Below are positions 20,189 through 29,630 of a stretch of DNA of 64,000 nt, in pieces. The stretch covers positions 1 to 64,000 of the forward strand of contig JABSRQ010000008.1 in NCBI GenBank assembly GCA_013215055.1, given 5' to 3'. Origin of the DNA: Pseudomonadales bacterium. GTDB taxonomy: Bacteria; Pseudomonadota; Gammaproteobacteria; Pseudomonadales; DT-91. Position numbers and translations under genes: made by a program. The notes beneath the pieces are model-generated. The model had not been told where the DNA came from. It ran no database searches and saw only the letters and a list, made by a program, of their open reading frames with translations. The number at the start of each line of letters is the position of its first letter. Position 1 is the stretch's first letter.

Positions 20189-20947
20189 GTGGCCAATCAA
20201 ACCGCGCTGGAAAACATTCGCATCGTTCTTGTTAATACTACGCACCCGGGAAATATTGGGGCGGCGGCCAGGGCCATGAAGAATATGGGCTTAAAAAAAT
20301 TATACCTGGTTAAACCTAAAATATGGCCTGCCGAAGAGGCGGTGTGGCGTTCAGGTCATGCCCTGGATGTATTGGATAATGCGGTGGTGACCGAAACTCT
20401 GGATGAAGCCTTGGAGGATGTAGGTTTTGTTATTGGCACCTCGGCCAGAGAGCGGGCCATTCCGTGGCCGTTGTTAAACCCCAGAGAAACCTCGGTAAAG
20501 GTCATAGAGGAGGCCGCACATCATGATGTTGCGATTGTATTTGGCAGAGAGGATAGGGGGCTGACCAATGAGGAGTTACAGAAATGCCATTTACATTTAA
20601 ATATTCCTACCAGTGATGAATATAGTTCTTTGAATTTGGCGCAGGCGGTACAAGTGGTAGCTTATGAATGTCGCATGACCGCGGTAGGTGATGGCCTGCC
20701 TTCCATGAAGGAGAATACCGGGGATAGACGTGAATGGGATGTAAAGGCTGCGAACTCGGCGGGTATGGAACATTTTTATACCCATCTGGAGCAGGTTTTA
20801 ATCGATATTGAATTTCTGGACCCAAAGTTGCCCAAACAGACGATGACACGTTTACGGCGTTTATTTAATCGTCAGCGTTTAGATGAGATGGAGTTGGCGA
20901 TGTTGCGTGGCATTTTACGTAATGTGGATCGCTTAAGTAAAAAATAA
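20189..20947 (+). CDS. trmJ: tRNA (cytidine/uridine-2'-O-)-methyltransferase TrmJ
   Basis: A SPOUT-family enzyme that methylates the 2'-O of nucleotide 32 in tRNA. Motifs are NIRIVLVNTTHPGNIGAAARAM (split here as NIRIVLVNTT and HPGNIGAAARAMKNMGL) at the N-terminus, VFGREDRGLTNEE near the middle and the knot segment SLNLAQAVQVVAYE. I chose GTG 20189 because GAAGG sits 8 nt before it and the protein then begins, like E. coli TrmJ, a few residues before NIRIVLV. In-frame ATGs at 20111 and 20165 would add 26 or 8 residues without a ribosome binding site. Confidence 0.93.
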   Translation: MANQTALENIRIVLVNTTHPGNIGAAARAMKNMGLKKLYLVKPKIWPAEEAVWRSGHALDVLDNAVVTETLDEALEDVGFVIGTSARERAIPWPLLNPRETSVKVIEEAAHHDVAIVFGREDRGLTNEELQKCHLHLNIPTSDEYSSLNLAQAVQVVAYECRMTAVGDGLPSMKENTGDRREWDVKAANSAGMEHFYTHLEQVLIDIEFLDPKLPKQTMTRLRRLFNRQRLDEMELAMLRGILRNVDRLSKK

Positions 20948-20965
20948 CCCTGGCCGTATCTGTCT

Positions 20966-21484
20966 TTAGTGTAAATGTGTATTTTGGGGGCTGAGTAAGA
21001 TTGTTTTGGCAGTGATCTGAGTAAATGCATCAGGATTACCCCATATCTTTTTTCTTTCAACGTGGCCCTGTTGGCTGACGGAAAAATTTAGAGAGAGTCG
21101 ATTGTTATTGGCATGGATGTTTTTCAGTGAGATGGACTGTGTTTTTTTCATTTCCATTGCTAATGGAAGGTTGGTCAGTATTTTTTGATTTTTATAGGAA
21201 AGGTGCAAATTAGGGTTGAGCCTAATGGCGTAATCTCCGCAGGTATATACGTTTTGACTTTGAATAAGAATATTGTCTTTTAATAACTCTAGTCGTAGTT
21301 GCTCTGTTTTTTTGTTGGAGTTGGCGTGTATCTTAAGTTGATTAACCCTGTTGTTGGTAGCTTGAGAGCTGGGGGATAATGTAAGGTAGCCAATATCGTT
21401 GATGCATTTAATGTTGATAGTGTTGGAATAAACGCTGCCGGATGAAAATACAAATACAGCTAATAATAGATGTGCGTATGTCAT
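20966..21484 (-). CDS. Uncharacterised secreted protein
   Basis: I do not recognise this 172-aa protein. It starts with a likely Sec signal peptide (TYAHLLLAVFVFSSGSVYS, cleavage near residue 20) and has only two further cysteines (in IKCIND and YTCGDY), which could form a disulfide. The mature part is rich in Asn, Ser and Lys and reads like an all-beta periplasmic domain. AAGGG lies 7 nt before the ATG, supporting translation. It is AT-rich, convergent with trmJ (18 nt) and stands where cysE is found in Pseudomonas between trmJ and iscR. No function is proposed. Confidence 0.7.
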   Translation of the reverse strand: MTYAHLLLAVFVFSSGSVYSNTINIKCINDIGYLTLSPSSQATNNRVNQLKIHANSNKKTEQLRLELLKDNILIQSQNVYTCGDYAIRLNPNLHLSYKNQKILTNLPLAMEMKKTQSISLKNIHANNNRLSLNFSVSQQGHVERKKIWGNPDAFTQITAKTILLSPQNTHLH

Positions 21485-21677
21485 ATGAATCCCTTTATTG
21501 TTATAAATCTTGCGTAAAGATTTAACATTCCGCTGTCAAATCAATGCCTATATAAAGCCGCAGGCTTTGTTATGTCAAGCTGAGAGTGTGGTGGGTAATT
21601 ATATGATGTATATAGGGTGCCTCTTATCTGGGCTTGGCTGGGATGAGAGCTTAAACCCGAGTAATTCACTGGGGTTT

Positions 21678-21702
21678 ATTCTTGACTAAAATAGTCAGGT
21701 AT
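21678..21702. promoter_or_regulatory. Type-1 IscR binding site at the iscR promoter
   Basis: By eye, 24 of 25 positions fit the published type-1 consensus for [2Fe-2S]-IscR (ATASYYGACTRWWWYAGTCR followed by RSTAT). The core TTGACTAAAATAGTCAG carries both half-sites, GACT and AGTC. The only mismatch is the third base. It overlaps the -35 element, so bound IscR should block transcription, giving feedback by Fe-S status. Confidence 0.85.
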
Positions 21703-21710
21703 TTGATAAT
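21682..21710 (+). promoter_or_regulatory. Predicted sigma-70 promoter of the iscR-iscS-suf operon
   Basis: -35 TTGACT (21682-21687) and -10 GATAAT (21705-21710) are separated by exactly 17 bp, each matching consensus at five of six positions. They lie 24 nt upstream of the iscR ATG and are embedded in the IscR site. Confidence 0.85.
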
Positions 21711-21734
21711 TGACCTTGGTATCAGGAATCTATT

Positions 21735-22229
21735 ATGCGATTAACGACAAAAGGCCGCTATGCAGTAACGGCCATGCTGGATTTGGCCTTGCATCAAGAT
21801 CAAGGTCCTATCAGCCTATCTGAAATTTCATCCCGCCAAGAAATCTCTTTATCGTATTTAGAACAGCTATTTTCAAAGCTGCGTAAAAATGCACTGGTGG
21901 CAAGTGTAAGAGGCCCAGGTGGCGGTTATACCCTTAATGGGCCCTGTGAATCCATTCACGTCGCTCAAATTATCGATGCGGTGGATGAGTCGGTGGATGC
22001 CACTAACTGCCATGGAAAGGGGGATTGTCAGGATGGTGTGAAGTGTTTAACCCATCATCTGTGGACTGATTTGTCCGTACAAATTCATGATTTTTTAAGC
22101 AGTATCACACTGGCAAGTTTGATTGAACGTGAGGAAATTCTTGAGACGTCGGTTAGACAGCAGAAAAAAGACCAAGAAAAGGTCAAGGCTAGTGAAGAAA
22201 AAATGATTCTTAGCAGCGAAATGCAGTAA
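21735..22229 (+). CDS. iscR: Fe-S cluster-sensing transcription regulator IscR
   Basis: An Rrf2-family regulator that senses [2Fe-2S] cluster supply and represses Fe-S assembly genes when holo. The N-terminal winged helix begins [18 protein letters not shown]. The cluster ligands fall at the same numbers as in E. coli: C92, C98, C104 and H107. 164 aa is the normal length, with a charged C-terminal tail. It is the first gene of the operon, 48 nt before iscS, with a type-1 IscR site on its own promoter, so it is autoregulated. Confidence 0.97.
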   Translation: MRLTTKGRYAVTAMLDLALHQDQGPISLSEISSRQEISLSYLEQLFSKLRKNALVASVRGPGGGYTLNGPCESIHVAQIIDAVDESVDATNCHGKGDCQDGVKCLTHHLWTDLSVQIHDFLSSITLASLIEREEILETSVRQQKKDQEKVKASEEKMILSSEMQ

Positions 22230-22277
22230 AATCCCGCTAACTCCCCTATTACTACTTAGCTTGTGAGAAACACCTGA

Positions 22278-23441
22278 ATGAAAAAAGCCATTTATCTCGA
22301 TTATGCTGCGACTACACCGGTAGATCCGCGTGTCGCCGAGAAAATGGTGGCCTGCCTGACCTTGGATGGGAATTTTGGCAATGCGGCTTCGCGCAGTCAT
22401 CTCTATGGCTGGCAGGCAGAAGAGGCGGTTGAAACGGCAAGGCAGCAGGTGGCGGATTTAATCGGTGCCGATTTACGTGAAATCGTCTGGACCTCCGGGG
22501 CCACAGAATCCAATAATTTAGCCATCAAGGGTGTGGTTGAAGCCCTGAAGGCTGCCGGTAACACTGGCCAACATATTATTACCTCGGCGATAGAGCATAA
22601 AGCCGTATTAGATTGCTGCGAGTATCTGCATAGTCAGGGCTACAAAATTACTTATCTACAACCGAATGCACAAGGTGTGATAAGCCCTGAACAAGTGGCA
22701 GAAGCCCTAAGTGATGAGACGATTCTTGTCTCTTTAATGCATGTGAATAATGAGTTAGGCACGGTAACGGATATCGCAGCTATCGGTGTTTTAACCCGTA
22801 GTGCGGGGATAAGCTTTCATGTTGATGCGGCGCAGTCAGCGGGTAAATTGGCCATAGATTGTAAGGCCATGAACGTCGATTTATTGTCTTTGTCGGCGCA
22901 TAAGATGTATGGGCCTAAAGGTATGGGCGCGTTATTTGTTAATCGCCAGCCTAAAATTGATATCGCCGCACAGATTCACGGTGGTGGTCATGAGCGTGGC
23001 ATGCGCTCAGGCACATTGGCTACCCATCAAATTGTTGCAATGGGTGAGGCAGCAGTCATTGCCAAGGCTGAAATGCAGGATGAGATTACTCGAATTTCAA
23101 GCTTAAGAGACAAGCTCTGGCTGGGTATAAAAGATTTGCCTGGCATCAGCCGTAACGGCTCTACTGATGCGGTAAGCCCCGGCCATTTAAATGTATGTTT
23201 GTCCGGTGTGGAAGGTGAAACATTATTGATGTCGTTAAGAGAATTGGCGATATCGTCGGGTTCGGCCTGTAATTCGGCCAGTATGAAACCCTCCTATGTA
23301 TTAACAGCCATGGGGCTGAGCGACGCAGAAGCTGATAGCTCTGTGCGAATGACAGTTGGTCGGTTTACGGATGAAACTGACATCAACAACGCGGTGGAAC
23401 ATATCCGCAATGTATACGGCCGGTTACAGCAGGCTGGTTAG
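22278..23441 (+). CDS. iscS: Cysteine desulfurase, IscS-type (group I)
   Basis: A PLP enzyme that takes sulfur from cysteine as persulfide. It has [14 protein letters not shown] at the start, the PLP lysine in [11 protein letters not shown] and the mobile catalytic loop [10 protein letters not shown] with C331, all typical of IscS and distinct from SufS. At 387 aa it is slightly shorter than E. coli IscS (404 aa), because the C-terminal tail that contacts IscU is shorter. No iscU, iscA, hscB, hscA or fdx follows; sufB starts 16 nt later. It may serve tRNA thiolation as well as the Suf scaffold. The iscS symbol is by family resemblance. Confidence 0.9.
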   Translation: MKKAIYLDYAATTPVDPRVAEKMVACLTLDGNFGNAASRSHLYGWQAEEAVETARQQVADLIGADLREIVWTSGATESNNLAIKGVVEALKAAGNTGQHIITSAIEHKAVLDCCEYLHSQGYKITYLQPNAQGVISPEQVAEALSDETILVSLMHVNNELGTVTDIAAIGVLTRSAGISFHVDAAQSAGKLAIDCKAMNVDLLSLSAHKMYGPKGMGALFVNRQPKIDIAAQIHGGGHERGMRSGTLATHQIVAMGEAAVIAKAEMQDEITRISSLRDKLWLGIKDLPGISRNGSTDAVSPGHLNVCLSGVEGETLLMSLRELAISSGSACNSASMKPSYVLTAMGLSDAEADSSVRMTVGRFTDETDINNAVEHIRNVYGRLQQAG

Positions 23442-23457
23442 TATTGAGAGAAGAGAC

Positions 23458-24897
23458 ATGAGCGAAGAGCAGATAGAAAAGGTTTTGTCACGCGAATACG
23501 AAGCGGGCTTTGTAACCGATATTGAATCCGAAACCTTTGAGCCCGGCTTGGACGAAGATGTGATTCGTCGTATTTCGGCGATGAAAAATGAACCCGAGTG
23601 GATGCTGGAGTGGCGCCTGAAAGCCTACGCCATATGGTTGGAAATGGAGGAGCCGGATTGGGCGCATGTACAATATCCTAAAATCGACTTCCAGAAAATA
23701 TCCTATTATTCCGCGCCTAAAAGCATGGCGGATAAACCGCAATCTTTAGATGAGGTGGATCCTGAATTACTCGAGACCTATAAGAAACTCGGCATACCTT
23801 TAGAAGAACAGATGATGTTGGCCGGGGTCGCGGTGGATGTGGTGTTTGATTCGGTATCTGTGGTGACCACATTTAAAGATAAGCTCAAAGAAGCGGGAGT
23901 GATCTTCTGTTCTATTTCTGAAGCCTTACAGGAATACCCTGAGCTGGTGAAAAAGTATATTGGTTCCGTTGTACCGCAACGTGATAACTATTTTGCCGCA
24001 TTAAACTCGGCCGTATTCACCGATGGCTCCTTTGTTTATATTCCTAAAGGGGTTCGTTGCCCAATGGAATTATCGACCTATTTTCGTATTAACGAAGAAA
24101 ATACAGGCCAGTTTGAACGTACCATTATTATCGCCGATGAAGGCTCTCATGTGAGTTATCTCGAAGGCTGTACCGCACCGCAGCGTGATGAAAATCAATT
24201 ACATGCGGCGGTGGTAGAACTGGTAATAATGGATGATGCAGAGATTAAATATTCTACCGTACAAAACTGGTATCCCGGTGATGAAAACGGTAAAGGCGGC
24301 ATTTATAACTTCGTGACCAAACGTGCGGTTTGCTATACCAATGCCAAAGTTTCATGGACCCAGGTTGAAACCGGTTCTGCCATTACCTGGAAATATCCCA
24401 GCTGTATATTGCGTGGAGATAACTCGGTGGGTGAGTTTTATTCGGTGGCATTAACACGGGGTATGCAGCAGGCCGATACCGGCACCAAGATGATACATCT
24501 GGGGAAAAATACCCGTTCCACAATTATCTCCAAAGGCATCTCGGCCGGGCGTAGTAATAATAGCTACCGTGGTTTGGTTAGAATGGGGCCACGTGCCGAT
24601 GGTGCACGTAACTTCACTCAATGTGATTCTTTACTTATTGGTGATCAATGTGGCGCACATACGTTTCCCTACGTAGAGAGCCGTAATCCAACCGCCATTG
24701 TTGAGCATGAAGCGACCACATCAAAAGTATCCGATGATCAGATGTTTCTATGCCAGCAACGTGGTCTTGATCCAGAAAAAGCCGTTGCGATGATTGTTAA
24801 CGGTTTCTGTAAAGAAGTATTTAAAGAGCTGCCTATGGAATTTGCTGTAGAAGCTGGAAAATTATTAGAGATTAGCCTTGAGGGTTCGGTGGGTTAA
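23458..24897 (+). CDS. sufB: Fe-S cluster assembly scaffold protein SufB
   Basis: The scaffold of the SufBC2D complex, on which the nascent cluster is built. The 479 aa include [40 protein letters not shown] and [20 protein letters not shown], all characteristic of SufB. The start ATG 23458 ([10 protein letters not shown]) has a GAGAAGAGA purine-rich leader. The reading frame stays open 102 nt upstream into iscS but without coding meaning. It lies in the operon iscR-iscS-sufBCDS, 45 nt before sufC. Confidence 0.97.
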   Translation: MSEEQIEKVLSREYEAGFVTDIESETFEPGLDEDVIRRISAMKNEPEWMLEWRLKAYAIWLEMEEPDWAHVQYPKIDFQKISYYSAPKSMADKPQSLDEVDPELLETYKKLGIPLEEQMMLAGVAVDVVFDSVSVVTTFKDKLKEAGVIFCSISEALQEYPELVKKYIGSVVPQRDNYFAALNSAVFTDGSFVYIPKGVRCPMELSTYFRINEENTGQFERTIIIADEGSHVSYLEGCTAPQRDENQLHAAVVELVIMDDAEIKYSTVQNWYPGDENGKGGIYNFVTKRAVCYTNAKVSWTQVETGSAITWKYPSCILRGDNSVGEFYSVALTRGMQQADTGTKMIHLGKNTRSTIISKGISAGRSNNSYRGLVRMGPRADGARNFTQCDSLLIGDQCGAHTFPYVESRNPTAIVEHEATTSKVSDDQMFLCQQRGLDPEKAVAMIVNGFCKEVFKELPMEFAVEAGKLLEISLEGSVG

Positions 24898-24942
24898 GCG
24901 AGGTGCTTAATTCAACAAACCATTAAGAATAGGAATAGAAGA

Positions 24943-25704
24943 ATGTTATCGATTAAAAATTTACATGCCAGCGTAGAAGATAAGCTTATCTTGAAGGGCT
25001 TGGATCTGGAAATTAAACCCGGTGAAGTGCATGCCATTATGGGCCCTAATGGTGCCGGTAAATCGACCATGGGTTATGTGTTATCCGGTAAAGATGGCTA
25101 TACCGTTGAATCCGGTACGGTTGAGCTAAACGGTGTGAATTTATTAGATTTAGAACCTGAAGAACGCGCTAAAGAAGGTCTGTTTTTAGCCTTCCAATAT
25201 CCGGTGGAAATTCCTGGGGTATCGAATCTGGAGTTTTTAAAAGCATCGGTTGATGCGCAACGTAAGGCGCGTGGTGAAGATGATCTGTCGGCCAAAGAAT
25301 TTTTGAAACAGGCCAGAGAGGCCTGTAAAAAAGTTGATCTTCCTGCTGAGTTTTTAAAGCGTGGTGTTAACGAAGGGTTCTCAGGTGGTGAGAAAAAACG
25401 TAACGAAATTATGCAGATGTTATTACTTAAACCTAAGCTATGCATCCTGGATGAATCCGATTCCGGTCTGGATATCGACGCCCTGAAAGTGGTTGCAGAT
25501 GGTGTGAATTCACAGCGTTCACCTGATCGCAGCTTTATCGTTATCACCCATTACCAGCGTTTATTGGATTATATAAAACCTGATTTTGTGCATGTATTGG
25601 CGGATGGGAAAATCATTAAAAGTGGTGATGCATCCTTGGCGCTGGAGTTGGATGCGCAGGGTTATGGCTGGTTAACAGAGCAACGTGAAGGTGATGAGGC
25701 ATAA
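24943..25704 (+). CDS. sufC: Fe-S cluster assembly ATPase SufC
   Basis: An ABC-type ATPase that drives conformational change in SufB-SufD during cluster assembly. The Walker A is GPNGAGKSTMGYVLSG, the signature FSGGEKKRNEI and the Walker B CILDESDSGLDIDAL, followed by the switch histidine in VITHYQRLLDYI. These are hallmarks of SufC. 253 aa is normal. It is spaced 3 nt from sufD. Confidence 0.98.
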   Translation: MLSIKNLHASVEDKLILKGLDLEIKPGEVHAIMGPNGAGKSTMGYVLSGKDGYTVESGTVELNGVNLLDLEPEERAKEGLFLAFQYPVEIPGVSNLEFLKASVDAQRKARGEDDLSAKEFLKQAREACKKVDLPAEFLKRGVNEGFSGGEKKRNEIMQMLLLKPKLCILDESDSGLDIDALKVVADGVNSQRSPDRSFIVITHYQRLLDYIKPDFVHVLADGKIIKSGDASLALELDAQGYGWLTEQREGDEA

Positions 25705-25707
25705 GCT

Positions 25708-26964
25708 ATGGCAAACTGGTTAGAAAGTGCTGTTGCGCGTGCAGAATCGGGTGATTTGGTTAATGATTGTTTTGTGGGAAAGCGCCGTCAGGCTTTGACC
25801 CTTTTAAAACAACAAGCTTGGCCTACTCGTAAGGTTGAGGCTTGGAAATACACCTCCCTTTATCCGCTGCAGGATAAAACCTTCACGATAGAAGCTTCTA
25901 ATGATACCGCTGCGCTATCAACAGTGATTGATGGATTAGAAAGTATCGATCTGATTTTCATCAACGGTGCATTGCAAAATATCCCATCAGAACTGCCTGT
26001 TGGATTATCGATTGCCTCTGTTAACGATTCCGCCGAGGCTTGGGCTGTTGAAACCTACTCCTCCATTAAGCCTGAACGTCATCTCTTTGGTTTGGTGAAT
26101 GATGTATTAGCGAGCGATACTGTCATTATTGATGTCGCAGCTAATGCCAGTATTGATAGGCCTGTGCGCATCGTTAATGTGTTATCTGCCGGGCATGAAT
26201 CACATAGCCGCGTATTAGTGCGTCTGGGCAATAATGCAAAAGCCAGCTTTATTGAACAAGCTATAGGTAATGAAAGCAGTTTTCATACGGCTTTTGTTGA
26301 ATACGATCTTGGGGCTGAAGCTGAGCTTGAGCATTATCGTTTTGCGTTGCAAACGCAGGATGCAATGGCGGTGGGAGGTTGTCATTTTAACCTGGCGACT
26401 AAGGCACAATTAAATAGCACCTTGGTCGGTTTTGGTTCTGTATTATCACGTTTAGATGTCGATGTGATTCATGCAGGTGAGTACACACACGCTAAAATAA
26501 ATGCCATCTATCTGTTGGATAATCAGGAAATATTTGATTTACACACCGTGATAGAACATGCCATGCCCAACGGCAGCAGCGAAGAGAATGTTCATGGTAT
26601 CGTTGCAGATCAATCCACCGCTGTTTTTAATGGCCGTATTCATATTCACCGCGATGCACAAAAAGTGTTGGCAGAAATGAATAACCGAAATTTATTGTTA
26701 TCGCGTGAAGCGACCATCAATACGAAACCAGAGCTTGAAATTTATGCCGACGATGTGCGTTGTGCACATGGCGTAACCATTGCCGAGATGGATAAAACCG
26801 CGCTGTTTTATTTGCAGTCTCGTGGTGTGAGTCTCGCGCAGGCGCAGGTGATGTTAAACTTTGGTTTTATCAACGAGTTGGTTGACCAAATGCCGAATCA
26901 AATTTTGGCACAGTGGTTACGTCCACAGTTGCGTGAACGTTTTGCGCAGATGGAAGTAAAATAA
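25708..26964 (+). CDS. sufD: Fe-S cluster assembly protein SufD
   Basis: The SufB paralogue in the SufBC2D complex, needed for iron entry. The 418 aa have the beta-helix core and the C-terminal motif KPELEIYADDVRCAHGVTIA, including the histidine in CAHG thought to contribute to the cluster site. The N-terminal helical region has WPTRKVEAWKYTSL. The stop overlaps the sufS start (TAATG), indicating translational coupling. Confidence 0.96.
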   Translation: MANWLESAVARAESGDLVNDCFVGKRRQALTLLKQQAWPTRKVEAWKYTSLYPLQDKTFTIEASNDTAALSTVIDGLESIDLIFINGALQNIPSELPVGLSIASVNDSAEAWAVETYSSIKPERHLFGLVNDVLASDTVIIDVAANASIDRPVRIVNVLSAGHESHSRVLVRLGNNAKASFIEQAIGNESSFHTAFVEYDLGAEAELEHYRFALQTQDAMAVGGCHFNLATKAQLNSTLVGFGSVLSRLDVDVIHAGEYTHAKINAIYLLDNQEIFDLHTVIEHAMPNGSSEENVHGIVADQSTAVFNGRIHIHRDAQKVLAEMNNRNLLLSREATINTKPELEIYADDVRCAHGVTIAEMDKTALFYLQSRGVSLAQAQVMLNFGFINELVDQMPNQILAQWLRPQLRERFAQMEVK

Positions 26965-28187
26965 TGTCCTTTGATGTAGATGCTATTCGCGCACAATTCC
27001 CGATTTTATCGCAACAGATTAACGGTAAGCCGTTAATCTATCTGGATAATGCTGCAACTACGCAGAAGCCTCAGTGTGTGATTGATGCCATTGTGGATTA
27101 TTACACCACCTGTAATTCCAATGTACACCGTGGTGCACATAAACTGGCCGATGAAGCCACACGCCGTTATGAAGGCGCGCGTGATGTGATCGCCGAATTC
27201 ATCAATGCCAATCAGCGTGAAGAAATCATCTGGACCTCCGGCACCACCGAGGCGATTAATATTGTTGCTAACGGTTTGGCGCAGATGCTAAAACCCGGTG
27301 ATGAGGTTGTGGTCACCGAGATGGAGCACCACGCCAATATCGTTACCTGGCAGCAAGCGTGTAAAGCCTCCGGTGCCAGCTTAAAAATTGCCCCCATCAA
27401 TGATGAGGGTGAGTTAATTATTGAAGCTTTTGAGCAATTGTTAAATAGCCATACTAAAATGGTTGCCTTCCCTCAGGTGTCTAATGCCTTGGGTACGGTT
27501 AACCCGATTAAAGAATTGTGTGAAAAAACCAAGGCTAAAGCGCCTGACGCATTAGTTTTAGTGGATGGTGCGCAGGGTATCGCTCACGGTACTGTGGATG
27601 TGCAAGATCTGGGTATCGATTTTTATGTGTTTTCAGGGCATAAATTATTTGGCCCAACCGGCACCGGTGTGTTGTGGGGCCGAGAAGTGATTTTACGCGA
27701 CTGGCCTGTATGGCAGGTAGGCGGTGAAATGATTTCTGAGGTGACTTATGAAGATGCCAAATGGAATGAACTGCCGTATAAATTAGAAGCGGGTACCCCC
27801 AATATTGCCGGCGTGATAGGCACAGCTGCAGCTGTCACATGGTTTACTTCTCTGGATATGCATGCAGTAAAGGCGCACGAAGCTGCGTTATTAGCTTCTG
27901 CGACCCAGCAAGCCGAAGACTTTGAGGGCTTGCGTATTATTGGCACAGCCAAAAATAAAACCGGCGTGTTAAGTTTTTTGATGGACGAAGGACATCCGGC
28001 AGATATTGGATTCCTGTTAGATAAACAGGGTATTGCCATACGTACCGGCCATCACTGTGCGGAGCCTTTAATGAATCGTTTACATGTGCCGGGTACAGCA
28101 CGTGCCTCGTTTTCTATTTATAACACCTTGGCTGAAGTTGATGCGTTATTTGTCGCATTAAAGAAAGTCAAAATGATGCTGGCTTAA
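26964..28187 (+). CDS. sufS: Cysteine desulfurase SufS (group II)
   Basis: The second cysteine desulfurase of the operon. It shows group II features: IYLDNAATTQKP, VEFTEMEHHANIVTWQQA-like VTEMEHHANIV, the PLP lysine in FSGHKLFGPTG and the catalytic RTGHHCAEPLM with C365. The persulfide is passed to SufE, encoded four genes downstream. 407 aa matches E. coli SufS (406 aa). It overlaps sufD by one base. Confidence 0.97.
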   Translation: MSFDVDAIRAQFPILSQQINGKPLIYLDNAATTQKPQCVIDAIVDYYTTCNSNVHRGAHKLADEATRRYEGARDVIAEFINANQREEIIWTSGTTEAINIVANGLAQMLKPGDEVVVTEMEHHANIVTWQQACKASGASLKIAPINDEGELIIEAFEQLLNSHTKMVAFPQVSNALGTVNPIKELCEKTKAKAPDALVLVDGAQGIAHGTVDVQDLGIDFYVFSGHKLFGPTGTGVLWGREVILRDWPVWQVGGEMISEVTYEDAKWNELPYKLEAGTPNIAGVIGTAAAVTWFTSLDMHAVKAHEAALLASATQQAEDFEGLRIIGTAKNKTGVLSFLMDEGHPADIGFLLDKQGIAIRTGHHCAEPLMNRLHVPGTARASFSIYNTLAEVDALFVALKKVKMMLA

Positions 28188-28208
28188 AAAAGGCATTAGG
28201 ATATAGCA

Positions 28209-28565
28209 ATGACAGTAACAACTTTTGACCCCAATGCAGATGCTGTAACCATGACGGCTGCAGCGGTAAAACATTTTGAACGAGCCTTGGCAGGCAAGGA
28301 AGATCAGCTGGTACGTTTAAGCACCAAAGAAAGTGGCTGTAGCGGTTTTGCTTATGAGCTGGATTTAGTGGCCGAAGCGCAAACCACCGATGTTGTGTTA
28401 ACGCCGCATGAACATGTGACCTTAGCCGTGGCAGCTGATGCGATTGACATCCTGCGTGGCACCGAGATTGATATGGTCACCGAGGGGGTTAATACAGTGG
28501 TTAAATTTAATAATCCTAACGTTGTAGCCGAATGTGGCTGCGGCGAAAGTTTTAGTGTGAACTGA
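28209..28565 (+). CDS. A-type Fe-S carrier (SufA/IscA/ErpA family)
   Basis: A small HesB/IscA-fold protein that carries Fe-S clusters to target enzymes. The three ligand cysteines are present: C44 in SGCSGF, and C109 and C111 in ECGCGESF. The 118 aa fit the family. The position between sufS and sufT suggests a SufA role, but A-type carriers cannot be subclassed safely by eye, so no symbol is given. The next gene starts 1 nt after the stop. Confidence 0.92.
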   Translation: MTVTTFDPNADAVTMTAAAVKHFERALAGKEDQLVRLSTKESGCSGFAYELDLVAEAQTTDVVLTPHEHVTLAVAADAIDILRGTEIDMVTEGVNTVVKFNNPNVVAECGCGESFSVN

Positions 28566-28566
28566 T

Positions 28567-29100
28567 ATGCAGCAAACAATGGTCGTAACGCAACGTGCAT
28601 GTCCGGCGCGTCGTGTGCCAACAGGTGAGCCTGCAATCATCCCCAATGGGGAATTCATTAGCATTAATCAGAGTTTGGGTGGCAATTTCACCGTCACCTG
28701 GAAGGGGAATATGTTTCGCATCGATGGTACGGATGCGGATGCTCTGGGGCAGGTAGTGGACATCATGGAATTTGTTGATGATGGCACAGGAGCAATCTCT
28801 GAAGAGCAAGTTTGGCAGGCGCTGGATAGCATCTTTGATCCTGAAATTCCTATTTCCTTAGTTGAGCTTGGCCTGATTTATTCTGTGGCTATTGATCATG
28901 ATAAGGCTCAGATCGACATTCAAATGACCTTAACCGCACCGGGTTGCGGCATGGGGCCTGTGTTGGTGGGTGATGTGGAGTACCGCACCGCAAAAGTGCC
29001 GAATGTAAAAAATGTGAAGGTGGAACTGGTTTTTGATCCACCGTGGTCACGTGAAATGATGAGCGAAGAGGCACAGCTTGAAGCTGGGCTGTTCTTCTAG
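28567..29100 (+). CDS. sufT: Fe-S assembly factor SufT (MIP18/DUF59 family)
   Basis: SufT is an auxiliary maturation factor found beside suf genes in many bacteria; its biochemical role is less defined than that of SufBCDSE. About residues 80-170 form the MIP18/DUF59 domain, with SIFDPEIPISLVELGLIY and MTLTAPGCGMGPVL, whose cysteine is conserved in the family. The N-terminal ~75 residues are the SufT-specific part (GGNFTVTWKGNMFRI). The 177 aa fit the family. It is packed between the A-type carrier (1-nt gap) and sufE (26 nt). Confidence 0.9.
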   Translation: MQQTMVVTQRACPARRVPTGEPAIIPNGEFISINQSLGGNFTVTWKGNMFRIDGTDADALGQVVDIMEFVDDGTGAISEEQVWQALDSIFDPEIPISLVELGLIYSVAIDHDKAQIDIQMTLTAPGCGMGPVLVGDVEYRTAKVPNVKNVKVELVFDPPWSREMMSEEAQLEAGLFF

Positions 29101-29126
29101 AAAGTATTAATAAAGAGTTTAAGAAC

Positions 29127-29537
29127 ATGACTGCTACCGATGAGATTCTTGATGATTTAGGTTTTTTTGACGATTGGGAAGAGCGTTATAAATACATCAT
29201 CGATTTAGGTAAAGATTTAGCTTCCATGCCTGAGCATCTGCATACTACTGAGCGTCTGGTGAAGGGCTGTCAGAGTAATGTATGGATAGAGGTGGGTAGC
29301 GAGGGAGATAAACTTTGTTTTATCGTCGATAGTGATGCCATCATCGTGCGTGGATTATTGGCGTTAGTGATGGCAGCATTTAATAATAAAGCCAGCGCTG
29401 AAATCTTGGCCTTTGATATTGATGGTTATTTTCAGCAGTTGGATTTAGAGCAGCATTTAAGCCCTACACGTGGCAATGGTTTACGCGCCATTGTGGCAAA
29501 AATTAAGGCCATTGCATCGGCAACTGTAGCGGCCTAG
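29127..29537 (+). CDS. sufE: Sulfur acceptor protein SufE
   Basis: Accepts persulfide sulfur from SufS and stimulates its activity. The acceptor cysteine is C48 in RLVKGCQSNVWIEV, at nearly the same place as C51 of E. coli SufE. The 136 aa fit the family. It is the last gene of the Fe-S operon, and no clear terminator hairpin was found before ndk, 93 nt on. Confidence 0.95.
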   Translation: MTATDEILDDLGFFDDWEERYKYIIDLGKDLASMPEHLHTTERLVKGCQSNVWIEVGSEGDKLCFIVDSDAIIVRGLLALVMAAFNNKASAEILAFDIDGYFQQLDLEQHLSPTRGNGLRAIVAKIKAIASATVAA

Positions 29538-29630
29538 TTTCGCGTTTATACGCTTAAAGTCCCTATTAAAGTTAAGGATTATCAGTATAATCCGACTCAA
29601 TCTAAATATTCATTCTCTTGGAGAAACTTC

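Noticed and set aside
21552-21577. Short AAAGCC/GGCTTT hairpin upstream of iscR as a terminator or riboswitch
   Set aside because: Six base pairs with a 3-nt loop, no T-run, and it lies upstream of the predicted iscR promoter.
25098-25547. Minus-strand open frame of 149 codons opposite sufC
   Set aside because: It covers the Walker B and signature codons of sufC on the opposite strand; composition (Ser/Arg-rich) is typical of an antisense shadow.
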